Assembly: GCA_034406715.1 (NCBI GenBank)
Contig: CP137868.1
Span: 1,054,001-1,118,000, forward strand
Length of the DNA stretch: 64,000 nucleotides
Source: Rhodotorula mucilaginosa
Taxonomy: Eukaryota; Basidiomycota; Microbotryomycetes; Sporidiobolales; Sporidiobolaceae
Reading direction: 5' to 3'
The translations under genes were made by a program, and so were the position numbers. Positions 32,520-43,200 of this stretch are shown piece after piece; the stretch's first letter is position 1; the number at the start of each line of letters is the position of its first letter. A model generated the notes under the pieces. The model was not told the origin of the DNA, searched no databases, and saw nothing but the letters and a program-made list of their open reading frames with translations.

Positions 32520-33721
32520 TTAGAGCTGGACGAAACGGAGGTACGGGTACTGTGCACACGAAAGAAGACGGATCAGTGCTCCGAGCGAAACCAAAGACGC
32601 GCAACCGTGCCAAGGGGATTGCGCTGCAAGAACGAGCGCGAGAGAGACTCACGACCTCCTCGACCTGCTTGCCCTCAAAGTGCTTCTTGGCGTCCTCGGT
32701 CTTGAGCGAGTTGTGCACAATGACCTTGTCACCGGGCGTCCAGCCCTGCGGCGTCGCGACCTTCTCCTTGTCGGTGAGCTGGAGCGAGTCGATGCAGCGC
32801 AGGATCTCGTTGAACTGGCGACCGGTGCTCGCCGGGTACTGGAGCGACAGGCGGACCGTCTTCTTGTCGTCGATGATGAAGACGGTACGGACGGTGAACG
32901 GGAGACCCTTCTCGTCGAGGTTGGTCAAGTCCTGCTCGTCAAGCTGTTTTCGAACGGGGAGATCAGTCAGTCTCGTTACTGCGTTTTTCCTTTGGAAGAA
33001 AACGCCGCCTCGGAACGCACCATGTCGTAGAGGTGGGCGACCTCGCGCTTCGGGTCGGCAATGATGGGGAAGCCGACCTTGTTGCCGCCAAACTTTTCAA
33101 TGTCGGCGACCCACTTGTCGTGGCTGCCGAGCTCGTTGCACGAGAGACCTGGCGGATGCGAGATTTGTGTCAGAACCACGCGTGTATCCGAATTACAGCC
33201 ACCTGCAACATAGGATCGCGCGGGCGCGTCTGGGCAGGTAGCGTGACGAGGGAAAGCGCATGGTCCTCACCGATCATCTGGACACCGCGCTTCTCAAACT
33301 CGGGAGCCAGGCGAGCCGCCTCGGCGAGCTCGGTCGTGCAGACCCTGCAGCAGATGAATCGGTACGCGTGAGTGTCGAGTTCAGCCGGGGACGGGTCTGC
33401 CAACTTACGGAGTGAAATCGCTGGAGAGATGGCGAGCGGCAAGGGCAACAGGCGCATCAGTTGACGGGCTCGGACACATAGCCCTCATACTCGGCAAGAC
33501 TCACGCAGGCTGTAGCAATGCAAATTGTCGTCAACACTCGACTCGAAGCGACAGGAACTGGAGAACCACGGCCAAACCGAAACGGAACGTACGTGGGAGA
33601 ACAAGATGGTCCACTTTCCGTCGATAAAGTCGTGGAAGCGGATCTTGCCGTGGGTCGTGTCGGCTTCAAAGTCCGGCACCTTGTAGCCGAGGCGGAGACC
33701 AGTCTTTTGCTGCGCGGCCAT
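32520..33721 (-). CDS. 1-Cys peroxiredoxin (Prx6 family)
   Basis: Reduces peroxides through a single peroxidatic cysteine. The 43-codon first exon (33593-33721) ends ILFSH. Two tiny exons (33505-33509, CCTGC; 33409-33420, 12 nt) and the exon starting at 33344 then assemble HPADFTPVCTTE, the invariant Prx6 active site with peroxidatic Cys. Later: LSCNELGSHDKWVADIE, GFPIIADPKREVAHLYDM, DLTNLDEKGLPFTVRTVFII, RLSLQYPASTGRQFNEILR, TPQGWTPGDKVIVHNSL and VYPYLRFVQL at the C-terminus, the usual Prx6 end. About 220 residues, normal for the family. Without the two microexons the active-site loop cannot be made in frame. Confidence 0.92.
33409..33420 (-). other. Candidate 12-nt microexon in the peroxiredoxin gene
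   Basis: On the minus strand CTCCAG|CGATTTCACTCC|GTAAGT. It contributes the end of Ala, then D-F-T and the first two bases of Pro; the next exon starts at 33344 with GGTCTGC, completing P-V-C. Confidence 0.85.
33505..33509 (-). other. Candidate 5-nt microexon in the peroxiredoxin gene
   Basis: On the minus strand GCTACAG|CCTGC|GTGAGT. It follows a phase-0 exon ending in CAC (His) and adds CCT GC, so the next exon's C completes GCC. Product: H-P-A, as in the conserved HPADFTPVC. Confidence 0.85.
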
Positions 33722-34306
33722 TTTGTCCTTTTTCGTTTGCGGACTGAATGGAGGCGAGTGAGGCGGGTCAGCCCCGGCGTAAGCGCGCGAGTTGGAGCGT
33801 CAGTGGTGTATGTAGAAGGAGTTGAGCTCTTGACTCACGTGCTGAAGCTGCTTCAAGTCCACGCAAAGGAGCAGGAGGCGTAAGAGAAGGTGAGCAAGAG
33901 TCGGGACATGTGGGGTGCTGAGGCATGCAGCGGAGCGCGCAGGCACTCGGGAGAGGGACAGGACTCACGAATCCAAGAAGTGGGCTTTGAGAGCGTGAAT
34001 GAAACACGAACAAAGAGAGAGCGGTCGAGCGGGTGCAGCGTCGGTGGAGAGCAACTTCACCAAGCGAAATTGCGCCATCGTCTCGGTTCCGCCACACGAT
34101 CGCTCGGCTGCGGCTGCGCCGAGGCCCGGGCTTGACAAGATTGCTCGCATACAGCTGTGTTGTATCATGAGGTCAATGAAAGAGTTGACAAGAATACAGT
34201 ACGCTATGGCTACAGGTGAAAATGCGCCGAAAAGAGAAAGACAACCGCACGATTGGGAGAGAATGGGGATACATAGCGGGTGTGGTCGGGAACCCCAGAG
34301 CGCAGC
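33722..34306 (-). promoter_or_regulatory. Upstream region of the peroxiredoxin gene
   Basis: 585 bases between the peroxiredoxin start and the AMMECR1 stop, both on the minus strand. An unusually long gap for this window, possibly a regulated promoter or a 5' leader intron for an oxidative-stress gene. No gene recognised; no stress-element assignment attempted. Confidence 0.4.
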
Positions 34307-35350
34307 TCATGAATGAGCGAGACCCTGCCCGGCCCGCCAGGCCTGCCACTCGTCGTACGACCGCTTGACTTTATGGCTCTGGTACCGACTCACCCTCGCC
34401 TTCCTCCTCATCGCGTCCGTGACGGTCCCTCGGAACCCAGCCTTGCGCATCGCGGCATCGACCGCGTCCGTCTTGGACCAGCCTTGCTCGGGCGCGACTT
34501 CGGGGAGGAACGTCGCGTGCAGGGTCGTCGCCAACCCGCGCGGGTTCTCGGCGCGGCTGGCTCGCACTCGCAGTTTCGGGAGCTCGGTCAACGAGCGGTA
34601 TTTGGTCTTGCTGCCCGGGGTCGAGGCATTGTCGTTGTGGTCGGAGGTGGTGGTGGTGCCGTTGGTGGTGGCAGAGTCGCCGTTCTCGAGGTTGAGTGCC
34701 GGGTTGACAAACTCGACGTAGATACCGTGCACGCCGAGCTCCCAGTCGAGGTAGTCGGAGCACAGCTCAAAGTCGGTCAAGAGCGAGACACTGCGGGGAG
34801 GTTATGGAGGGGGTGAGCTGTCAAGTCTCTGGGCGGGAGAAAAGCGACGAGGCACACAACGCACCCGCATTCGAGCCTGGGTAGTTCCTTTGCCGTGATC
34901 GGATCAAAGCGCGAATCCTGGAATGCACTTCGCGGGAGAACAGGAAGTTAGCGAACCTTCTTCTGTGAGCAGCACCAACTCGAGCCTTATGTACCTCGTC
35001 TTTGCGTATTCTGCGAGTCCGTCTGCGAGCCGGAGCGCGCCAAAGTTGCCGATGCAGCCGCGGAGTCGGGGCGCGCCCCCGTTCCTCGGTCGGATGTTCC
35101 AAGTCACAAAGAGCGGACTGCGAGGTGTTGTGCTGCATTCAGCTTGACTCTCGAGACGATGAGGCTCGCCGAGTCGCTTGAAGTGGGGTAAAGCGGCATC
35201 GGTCAACAGCCTCGGGAGAGGCGGGCGCTCACAATGACTGTTGACCGTCAAAGGGCGGCGGAGGTGGTGATGTGTGCTTCAGAGCGGCGTCGATCACTTC
35301 GAAGCAAAAGTAGGCGTGCTCCGGCAACGCGACGGCGGAGCCAGTCATCT
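34307..35350 (-). CDS. AMMECR1-domain protein
   Basis: Conserved protein of unclear biochemical role found in all domains of life. Start ATG 35348-35350 (MTGSAVALPEHAYFCFEVID). Splicing QQS|FPLFVTWNIR creates the family's PLFVTW motif. Then comes the hallmark RLRGCIGNFGALRLADGLAEYA (AMMECR1 has LRGCIGTF), DSRFDPITAKELPRLECGVSLLTDFE and YLDWELGVHGIYVEF. A hydrophilic Thr/Asn-rich insert (TTNGTTTTSDHND) is followed by ATFLPEVAPEQGWSKTDAVDAAMRKAGF, the family's C-terminal core with the QGW motif; the end is KRSYDEWQAW. Four exons, stop 34307-34309. The Thr-rich insert is the only departure from the family. Confidence 0.9.
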
Positions 35351-35770
35351 GCACCAGTCCGAGTGAGGGCGGGTGGAGAGGGCGAAGGAGCGGCGGTGCG
35401 GCGAGTACGCCTGCCGTACGCAGAGACGAGCGTTCTAGACTTCTATCGCGATATATCCCAGCCAATCTGGGAGTCTGGAGAGGGCGAGAGAGCCAGATCA
35501 CGTCTGGAGTCGAGTTGGCGGCCAGCTATCGGAATCTTCTCTCATGCACGTAAGAACATGGCGAGTAGTGTTATAATATTTCTTATAGTATAGAAAGTAA
35601 GATCCCACCATCCGAATGCTAGTCTGAGCGAGACATTCATGTTGAGAGTACGCGTGTCTCGTCTCGTCGCGGAGTTGCAGCTGCAGCTGCTCACTCGCCA
35701 GCAGCTTGCACAGGCGAACGCGTAGAAGAGGAGCAGCTGGGCGAGAAGGGGAGAGCGAACGAACCGCGAT
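35351..35770. promoter_or_regulatory. Divergent promoter, AMMECR1 / CAP59-like
   Basis: 420 bases between outward-facing starts. It contains an AT-rich island at about 35566-35592 (TTATAATATTTCTTATAG) that stands out in this GC-rich window and may act as a core promoter or nucleosome-depleted element for the CAP59-like gene about 180 bases downstream. Confidence 0.5.
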
Positions 35771-37959
35771 ATGCACCACTACACGAGTCCGTACAGCGCC
35801 CCGTCCGGTGCTCGGCTCCGACAACGCCAGCGCCGCCAGCGCAGTTCGATCGCGCTCTTTGTCGAATCTCCGACAGAGGCCACGTCGACCCTGCTGACCT
35901 TTCTCAGGCGCAAGGCCGGATCCTTCTTCTCCCTCGGCGTCGGCATCCTCGTCGGGCTCTTCATCGCCAGCTTGTTGGGCGGCGGTCAGGTCAGTCTCTG
36001 CGCTGCACCTCCAGGGTATACCGCACGCTGATGATAGACGCGCACACACGAGACAGCCCGCAGCAGTGCCATGGAAAGGGTCCGGCGTCGTCGAGACGTG
36101 GACGCAGCGCCAGGGCGTCCACCGCAACCTCGTCTCGCTCCCGACGCTCGACCAGCGAGAACGCGTCTTCAAGATCCTGTCCACCTTGACCGGCTACCAC
36201 ACCCGCTACTGCCTCCGCAACGCCCAAAAGGCCTACCGGAGACAGGTCTACGAGCGCTACGAACCGTTGGTCGGGTACGAGCAGCACGGCAAGCACAAGG
36301 GCTTCCGCGGACGGCTAAAGTCGTTCGTGCCGAGGATCGCGCGCCGCAGCTTCTTTGGCGACAACGACGACGAAAAGACCGAGATTGAACAGATCTTTTC
36401 GCACTCGCGCGACGGGACGAAAGCCCTCCGCGCCGGGTACGAGGGCCACAAGTACTTTTTCGCCATCAACTTGTACAACTCGTTCGACATCATCCCCGAC
36501 CTCTTCTCCAACATGTTCAAGGTCTCGGCCATCCTCGGCTTCCAGAACGTCTTTGTCTCGGTCTACGAGAACGGCTCGCGCGACCAGACCAAGGCCCTCC
36601 TCCGCCTCTTTGACGCCCTCGCCCGCTCGATCGGCCTCCGCGTCGTCATCCGCACTTCGCTCCGAACCCGCGGCGCCTTCAACCACCGCATCGAGTACCT
36701 CGCCGAAGTCCGGAACGCCGCCCTCGCACCCTTGTGGGAGCTCCGAGACGCCGAGGGAGAAGTGTTTGACTCGATCATCTTCATGAACGACGTCTTGCCG
36801 TGCGTCGACGACTTGCTCGAGCTCGTTTGGCAGAGTCGTAGGCAGAACGCCGGTATCACCTGCGGGTCCGACTACATCTTCCACGACGAAGTCGTGAGTC
36901 CCCGGTTTCTCTTCCTGCCCTTTTCCCGGCCGGCGGGCTCAGCTGATCTTGATCTTTTCTCTCTCACCCAAAAAGGGACAACCGGTCTTCTACGACAAGT
37001 AAGTATAGCTTTCACGCGTGATCAGGGAGAGTGAACGAGCCGCTGACCCTACCTCGCCCACAGCTGGGTCGCGCGTGACATGAACGGCACCGCGCTCGAG
37101 AACGCGCCCTTCGAGGCCGTCTTCCGCGACATGGAGTCATCACACCGCTTCCAGCGCCACCTCCCCGTCCAGGTCCAGTCGTGCTGGAACGGCATCGCCG
37201 TCCTCGACCCGGCACCGATGTACGCGCACCCGCACGTCAAGTTCCGCATGGCCAAGCTCTCGGCGGGCGAGTGCTCGGCTTCAGAGTGTTCGCTCATTTG
37301 CAACGATTACTGGAACGCCGGGTACGGACGCATCATCATGATTTCGCGAGTCAAGCTCGCGTACGATCGGGTGCGTTTGGCCCTTCCTTTTGTGACGCTG
37401 GGGTCATCATCATCTTCTGTTCGACTGACGAGGTCCACCTCCCCCGCGCTTGCAGCAAGTGTGGGATATCATCCACCCCGAGCGTCGCAACTTGACCTAC
37501 ATCCGAGGCTACCACCGTCTCGGCGGCAACCCGGACGACCCGCACTCTGATCCGCAGGACCGGAGTTGGTACGGTCCGCATGACCGATTGTTCCGCCAGG
37601 AGGAGAGCGAGGCGATCCGCTTCCGACCGCCACCCAAATACGGTGAGTCGGGCTAGGTCTCGAGTCGGGCTAGAACACGCCTCCAAAAATTCAAAGTGAT
37701 ACTGATGGCGAGTCCTTGACGGCGCCTTGTCTCGACCCACAGTGTGGTGTTGGGGATGGGACGGCGCAGGAGACCTCGACGGTCCCGACGTCGAGCCGAT
37801 TTGGGAACTCATGGTCAGTCTTTCCATCCTTAAACTCCTGTCAGCTGCGCGCGTCAGACCATACTCACACTCCTCATCGGACCCCCTCCCCCGACCCAGC
37901 CCAACATTTCTGTCGATCCGCTGACGGTCCGACATGACCGGTCTTTCACCGACTTGTAA
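35771..37959 (+). CDS. CAP59/CMT1-type alpha-1,3-mannosyltransferase (GT69)
   Basis: Golgi type II enzyme of the cryptococcal mannosyltransferase 1 family, linked in Cryptococcus to capsule and glycan synthesis. A cytoplasmic tail precedes a membrane anchor (FFSLGVGILVGLFIASLLGG, residues about 50-70). The catalytic domain includes HKYFFAINLYNSFDIIPDLF, FQNVFVSVYENGSRDQTKAL, FDSIIFMNDVLPCVDDLLEL (the FxNDV acidic motif), AGITCGSDYIFHDE, YDNWVARDMNG, FRMAKLSAGECSASECSLI, CNDYWNAGYGRIIMI and VKLAYD, all diagnostic. A 23-nt exon (36976-36998) bridges the last coding base of HDEV to DN|WVARD. The last exons give VWCWGWDGAGDLDGPDVEP and, after a final intron, PNISVDPLTVRHDRSF to TAA 37957-37959. 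About 560 residues, six introns. The exact first splice (GGCG|GTCAGG) is uncertain by one residue. Confidence 0.88.
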
Positions 37960-38438
37960 ACTCTCTCTCGTTCGTTACGGCTCTTCTGTTAGAGGGAACG
38001 GTGTATGGACATTTGCTGCCCTTCAGACCTGTGCTCGAGAAACCTTCCTGCGCTTGTCGGTGCGAGGATCCCAGAGATACCGCACACCAGAAACAGAGTC
38101 TCGCAGCATGTCCAGAGCGCTATGACGCCATACCACCCACGAACCCTGCTTGTATCATTATTCCTCTCGTCAGTCTCTTTCGACGTGTCGGGATTCGTAG
38201 CTTATGTTTACTCCCCTTCCCCATCCACGCGCAAAGATATACCCGCATTCGCAACTTCTCTTTCGCTTTCCAGTGATGCGCGCGCATATGATTCGTCTGC
38301 GGGCGCCCCCGGTGCGCGAGAGAGATGTCTAGAAGTAGCTGATCTTACAACAACCATGGTAGTCGAGACTCGAGACTGTAACCCTGCTGAAACGCTCTGC
38401 TGACGCGGCGACCTCGAAGAATCACTCCTACATCCGGA
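37960..38438. other. Convergent intergenic region
   Basis: 479 bases between two convergent genes. Pyrimidine-rich (CTCCCCTTCCCC near 38211) and AT-richer than coding DNA. Short open frames here have no recognisable product; no RNA gene seen. Confidence 0.45.
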
Positions 38439-39962
38439 TCAGGGAGTACCCTCCGGGTCGGCCGCGACGTCGGCCGATTCGCCCTGTGCTTCCTCGACCT
38501 CTCCTTCCTGCTCTTCAGGCTGCTCATCTCCTACCGGCTGCCTGTCTCCCACTGTTTCGATCGGGTCGAGCGTGCCCTTGACCCGACCGACGTACTGCTT
38601 CAGCCAGTCGGTCGCTTCGAGCACTTCGTCGTCAGTGAAGGTGTGGCCGAGGTTGTTGATCGTGCGGTACTGCAGGAGCGAGTGGTTGATCGGCGGTTTG
38701 AGGAGTTTGGAGACGCCGAGCTCGGCATTCGGTTCGCTGTGAAGACATGGTAGTCAGAGTGGAGATCGGTGGTCCGGCGAATGGTGCGCGCCGATGAGGC
38801 GAGACGCACGTGAGGTAGATGTCATCTTTCCCGTGCATCCAAAGGATGGGTGTATGCCGAGAGTCTGAACCCACCCACTATAAATTCGAAAGTGTGAGTG
38901 TTGAGTCAAACGGCAGTTGGAGAAGCCGGAGGTGCGTACCTCGGAGGCGCGGTCCATCATCGGCAGATACGTCGAGAAGACGATCGCCGCTTCGATCCGG
39001 TCGGCTGGCGCAGTCAAAGAGAGCAAGAGCGACATCACGCCGCCTGGAAGAGATACTCCGACGTCAAACCCAGCCATGGAGAGCAGACGAGGTGAGGACG
39101 TGGTGGCTCACCTTGCGAGAAGCCCATGACCACGATGCGAGGCTCCTTGCCGAGCTCGACCATACGGGCGCGCTCTTCGTCTATCAAGAGGTTCAGCTGT
39201 TGCTGACTATGTACATAGCCTTCGACGTCTTCGTGGTAGTACACGTCCGGGAAACTCCTGTGGCGAGCGAGAGAGCAGGATTGTGTATCAGCGAGCGAGT
39301 CCCGCACGCAGTGCGCTCGTCTCGGGATGAACGGAAGCTCACTCCATGTCGAACCAGGCGTTCCCAAGTTCATACTTGTTGACCGTGACGTTCATCTGAT
39401 CCGCGGTCGGTGCAACCCACCGGACGTAGGGGAACTGGACTGGCATCTCCCAGACGAACGGTGCGCCGTTCCCAAAGTCGCCGAGTCCATGAATCACGAT
39501 CGCCGTCACAGTATAGTCGTCGCCGTCGATCGCCTCTTGCCGCCAGATCTTTTCCGGGTCGAGTGGTCGAGACGGAGGATCAAAGAAGCGTTCCTCCGGT
39601 CTTGTCGGTCTTGACGCCCACGGGTTCAGGCTCGACCAGAGTGCGCCGAGCGCCGGGAGGAACAAGAAGACGAGCGCGGCCACTACGGCGAGGAACACGG
39701 CGAGGATGAGCGCGATTCGTATCCGTCCGATCAGTCGTCTTCTGGCCTTTCTTCCGTTGAGCAGCGGCAGCGGCGGCAGTGCGTGTTCCTCGTCGCCGTC
39801 TTTGTCGTGCTCGTCCAATTCGCTCCGTAGCAGTCTTTGTCGCGCTCCGTCGGCGTCCCCGCTGTCATAGGCCGTTGCATCGCTTGCATCTGGAGCTGGC
39901 GTCGGCGGGAGAGAGCGGTTCAGCAGCGGGATATGGTCCGCCACTGCCGGCGAGTCGGCCAT
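38439..39962 (-). CDS. Membrane-anchored acyl-protein thioesterase/lysophospholipase-like alpha/beta hydrolase
   Basis: Serine hydrolase of the phospholipase/carboxylesterase (APT1) family. Unlike the short soluble APTs it has an ~80-residue hydrophilic N-terminus and one membrane helix (ALILAVFLAVVAALVFLFL). The hydrolase core starts TAIVIHGLGDFGNGAPFVWE; then YVRWVAPTADQMNVTVN, GNAWFDM; nucleophile elbow VVMGFSQGGVMSLLL (Ser joined across an intron); AAIVFSTYLP; PILWMHGKDDIY with the acid; and NNLGHTFTDDEV with the His. All three catalytic residues are present. The C-terminal tail is Glu-rich (EEQEGEVEEAQGE). Start ATG 39960-39962; about 400 residues, four to five exons. Confidence 0.87.
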
Positions 39963-40223
39963 AGCAGCTGTTGCGCCGCTTGCGTCGTCGTGTCAAGCTG
40001 CTTCTCCTGGCGAGTTGAGTGTAAAGTCGCGCATTTCCGAAAAAACTCGATCGCGTCTTTTGTCTCGCCGGGATGACGTGGCGGACCATACAGCAGCGCG
40101 ACTCCGAGCTTACTCGAAACAGTTTCAAGCGATAGTTACATGTACATAATCAAGTATCCTCGGCCAGTACAAGCGACGAAAGATCCGACAACATGGTGCA
40201 CTTCGGAAACGGGAAAGCCCTGC

Positions 40224-43200
40224 CTAAAGGTATCGGCCGTATCCGCCTTGTTGACGAGGGCCTGCCGGAGGAGGACGTCCGCCCCAGCCTTGGTGAGGCG
40301 GTCTTCCTTGCTGACCGTACGAGCCTGGCGGCGGCAGCGGCGGTCCGACCGCCGAGGGGTCCATCATAGCGAGGCGGGAGGGGTGAACGGGTGGATACTG
40401 CCCCGAGGCGGGAGGTCCGGGTGGATACCCGCCGGGCTGCATCGTTGGGGGAGGTCCCGTCGAGTAGCCTTGCATCGCAGCAGGCCCAGTCGGCAAGGGA
40501 GGTCCGGGAGCTGCGGCGGCGTTTGGGCCACCGCCACCGAAACCCGGAATCGAGTTGAGGAGTGCCGGGTTCGCAAGCAGCGTGTCGATCGTGGACGGGT
40601 CGACCTGCGCGAGGAGGGACTGCATCGCTGCAGGGTCGAACCCTGTCGGCATCGGCGGCGGCGACTGTGCGGGCGGGGCAGTGTACCCGGACGAGGTCGG
40701 CAGCGCGCCTCCGTATCCGGTGGCAGGAGGAGGCGGTTGATGGGCAAGAGGAGAGTGCGAGCCGGCATAAGGCGGCGAAGCGCCATAATGAGGCGAACCG
40801 CCATAAGGGGGTGAACCACCATAAGGAGGAGAGTGACCGGTAAAGGGCGGAGGGTAATGCGACGCAGGAGGCGGAGGAGCAGCAGCACCGAACGGAACCG
40901 TAGGCGCCGCGACGGGCGGCATCGATTGTTGCGGTACGACCGGTGCGGAAGGTGGCGCGCTCGTGGTAGACGGTGCCGTGGGCGTCGGTCGGACAGTCTG
41001 CATCACGCCCTTCTGAACGACCAGGATGCACAAGAGCAAGTCGTCGTCTCGGGGTCCATCGTCCGGCAAGACGTGCTCGTCCGCGAGTTCGACATACTCG
41101 GGTAACGGCGCCTCCTTGGGCAGCGGCACGATGTAAATGTCCTTGACGATGCGGGCAAAGTCGCGTCCGGGTTGGACGACGCCGACGCGGTCGCGCTTCA
41201 GGTACGTTTCATAGATGTGGCGGTGCTTGCCCAGGCACGAGTCCTTGACTGGTTTGTGAGGAGAGTCGGTAGAAGGTCCGGTCGTATCGGGCAAGAGGGC
41301 CGTGATGACGAGCTCGCGGGTCGGCGCGAGCGAACACTCGACGAGGTACTTGACGGCTTTCGCGGTCGGGAGTCGCCCTGCCGTCGAGAGACTGCGCGGG
41401 AGGAGCTGCCTCCAAGTTTCCGGAGCGTGGCCGAGCGGTCGACCGCCGACTTGGACTCCGAACGCAGGGAAGCCGCCTTCTTCCGGAACCATCAGGTCTC
41501 CGGCCCACACATGCGGCAAGGAGGTGACCGCCGGCTTGGACGGCTTGGGCGGTGCGGCCGCAGTCGGCTTCTTCGGAGAAGCGCCCGGATCCCGGAACAA
41601 GTCGTCTTCAAAGTCGTCGTCGTCGTCTGCACCGCCGCCGCCACTTCCGACGTGGAACAAATCCGGCTCGTCGTCTCCGTTGTCGTCTCCTTGCTCACCC
41701 GCCGTCGCGTCGACTGCGGTCCCGTCTTGAGTGGGCTCCGTCCCGCTACCGGCGGCGGCGGCAGGGGCTGGCGATTCCGACTTGTCGGTCTTGACCTTTC
41801 CCCAGATCGACGACATGTCAAAGTTGGACGACACGCTGTGGCGAGGTTTCGGCGGCGCAGCAGGCGGCGAGAGGGCATCGCCGTCCTGCTGCTGTTGCTG
41901 GTCTGCCTTCGGCGAGGCAGCATCACCCGCAAGGGCGGCAAGAGATCCAGCCTGGTCGGCGGCGGCGGACCCTCCCGGCGACATCTCGTCCGGCACGAGG
42001 GAAGAGCGAGCGCGCGGCGTCGCTGCAGGCGAGTTCGAGTAAGTGTCCTGTCTCGCTGCGGGAGATTGCGCCACGGGGGAGTCGTCCATCGGGTTCGGGA
42101 ACGGCGCCGTCATCGGCGAGTCTGCTCCTCCGTTGTTGTTGTTGTTATTGTTGTCGTCGGCAGCTTCGTCACCACGCTTGCGAGCCTCTTCCGCCTCGGC
42201 CTCCTTGACGCGCTCGACCTGTTCGGCAGCGATGATCCGCGTCGCCTCGTTGTCGATCTCTTCCTCGCCCTTGTGGGTCCGTTTCGCCGTCGGAGCAGCC
42301 AGCACCTCCTTGACCGAGTTGCGCAAACTCGCCGCGCGGACACTCTCGGCCATGGCGCGCAGTTCGGGCGTCTGCAAGTCCTCGGCCGAGAGGTTGATGA
42401 GCTTGTTCGCCGAGAGTTCGTCGTTGGCGACCCGCGAGCGCAGGTACGCGTTCGACTTGAGGTTGAAGTGCAGCGACCGGAACTTGGACGCGTACTTGGT
42501 GCGAGGCGCGCGGATGCCCTTGTCGTCCGGTTCGGCGTGCGCTTCAAACAGTTCCGACTCGACCTCTTCGGCGAACGCGGCCGAGCGGACGTCGATCCCG
42601 TGAGAAGTGGATTGGCCGGCGGCGTCGGCGGCGGCGGTAAAGATGGACGAAAAGATGCTCGTGAGTTGCTTGCGGACGTGCGTGCGGGTCTTGTCGCTTG
42701 CTGGAACCGAAGAGCCCGCCGCCGCCACCGCGGAGCCAGATTTGGAATCCTGACTCTGCGATGCCGACACTCGGCGAGCACTCGCCGCGGACGGACGCTG
42801 TGCACGGTAAAGTGAAGGTGGTCTCAACGTCTGTACGAGGCTATGGAAGGACTCCCGAGGAAGAACAAGCCTCACCTTTGCCCTCGTCCGTTTCGGCTTG
42901 TCTTCGTCGTCCTCGTCGTAATCGTCGTCCGACTCTTCCTCATCTTCTTCCGACTCGACTTTTCTCCGGCTCCGTGCGCGTCCACCAGCAGCGGCAGCGA
43001 CAGGCCGTCTCCGCTTCTTGGTCGCGGCGCTCTCGCCTTCGAAATCGGAGTCGTCGGGATCCTGGTCTTCGGCGAGGTCCTCCTCTTCCTCCTCTTCTTC
43101 CTCCTCCTCCTCGTCTTCAATCCGGTCCTCTGCGACATTTGGATCTTGATAAGCGCCGTCTCCGGGATCGTAAAAAGTTGCGGCGGGTGCGATATAGCTG

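Noticed and set aside
41172-42815. A 547-codon open frame on the plus strand
   Set aside because: It is the mirror of the BYE1 coding exon: Arg/Val/Gly-rich with no domain, produced by GC-biased codon use on the opposite strand.
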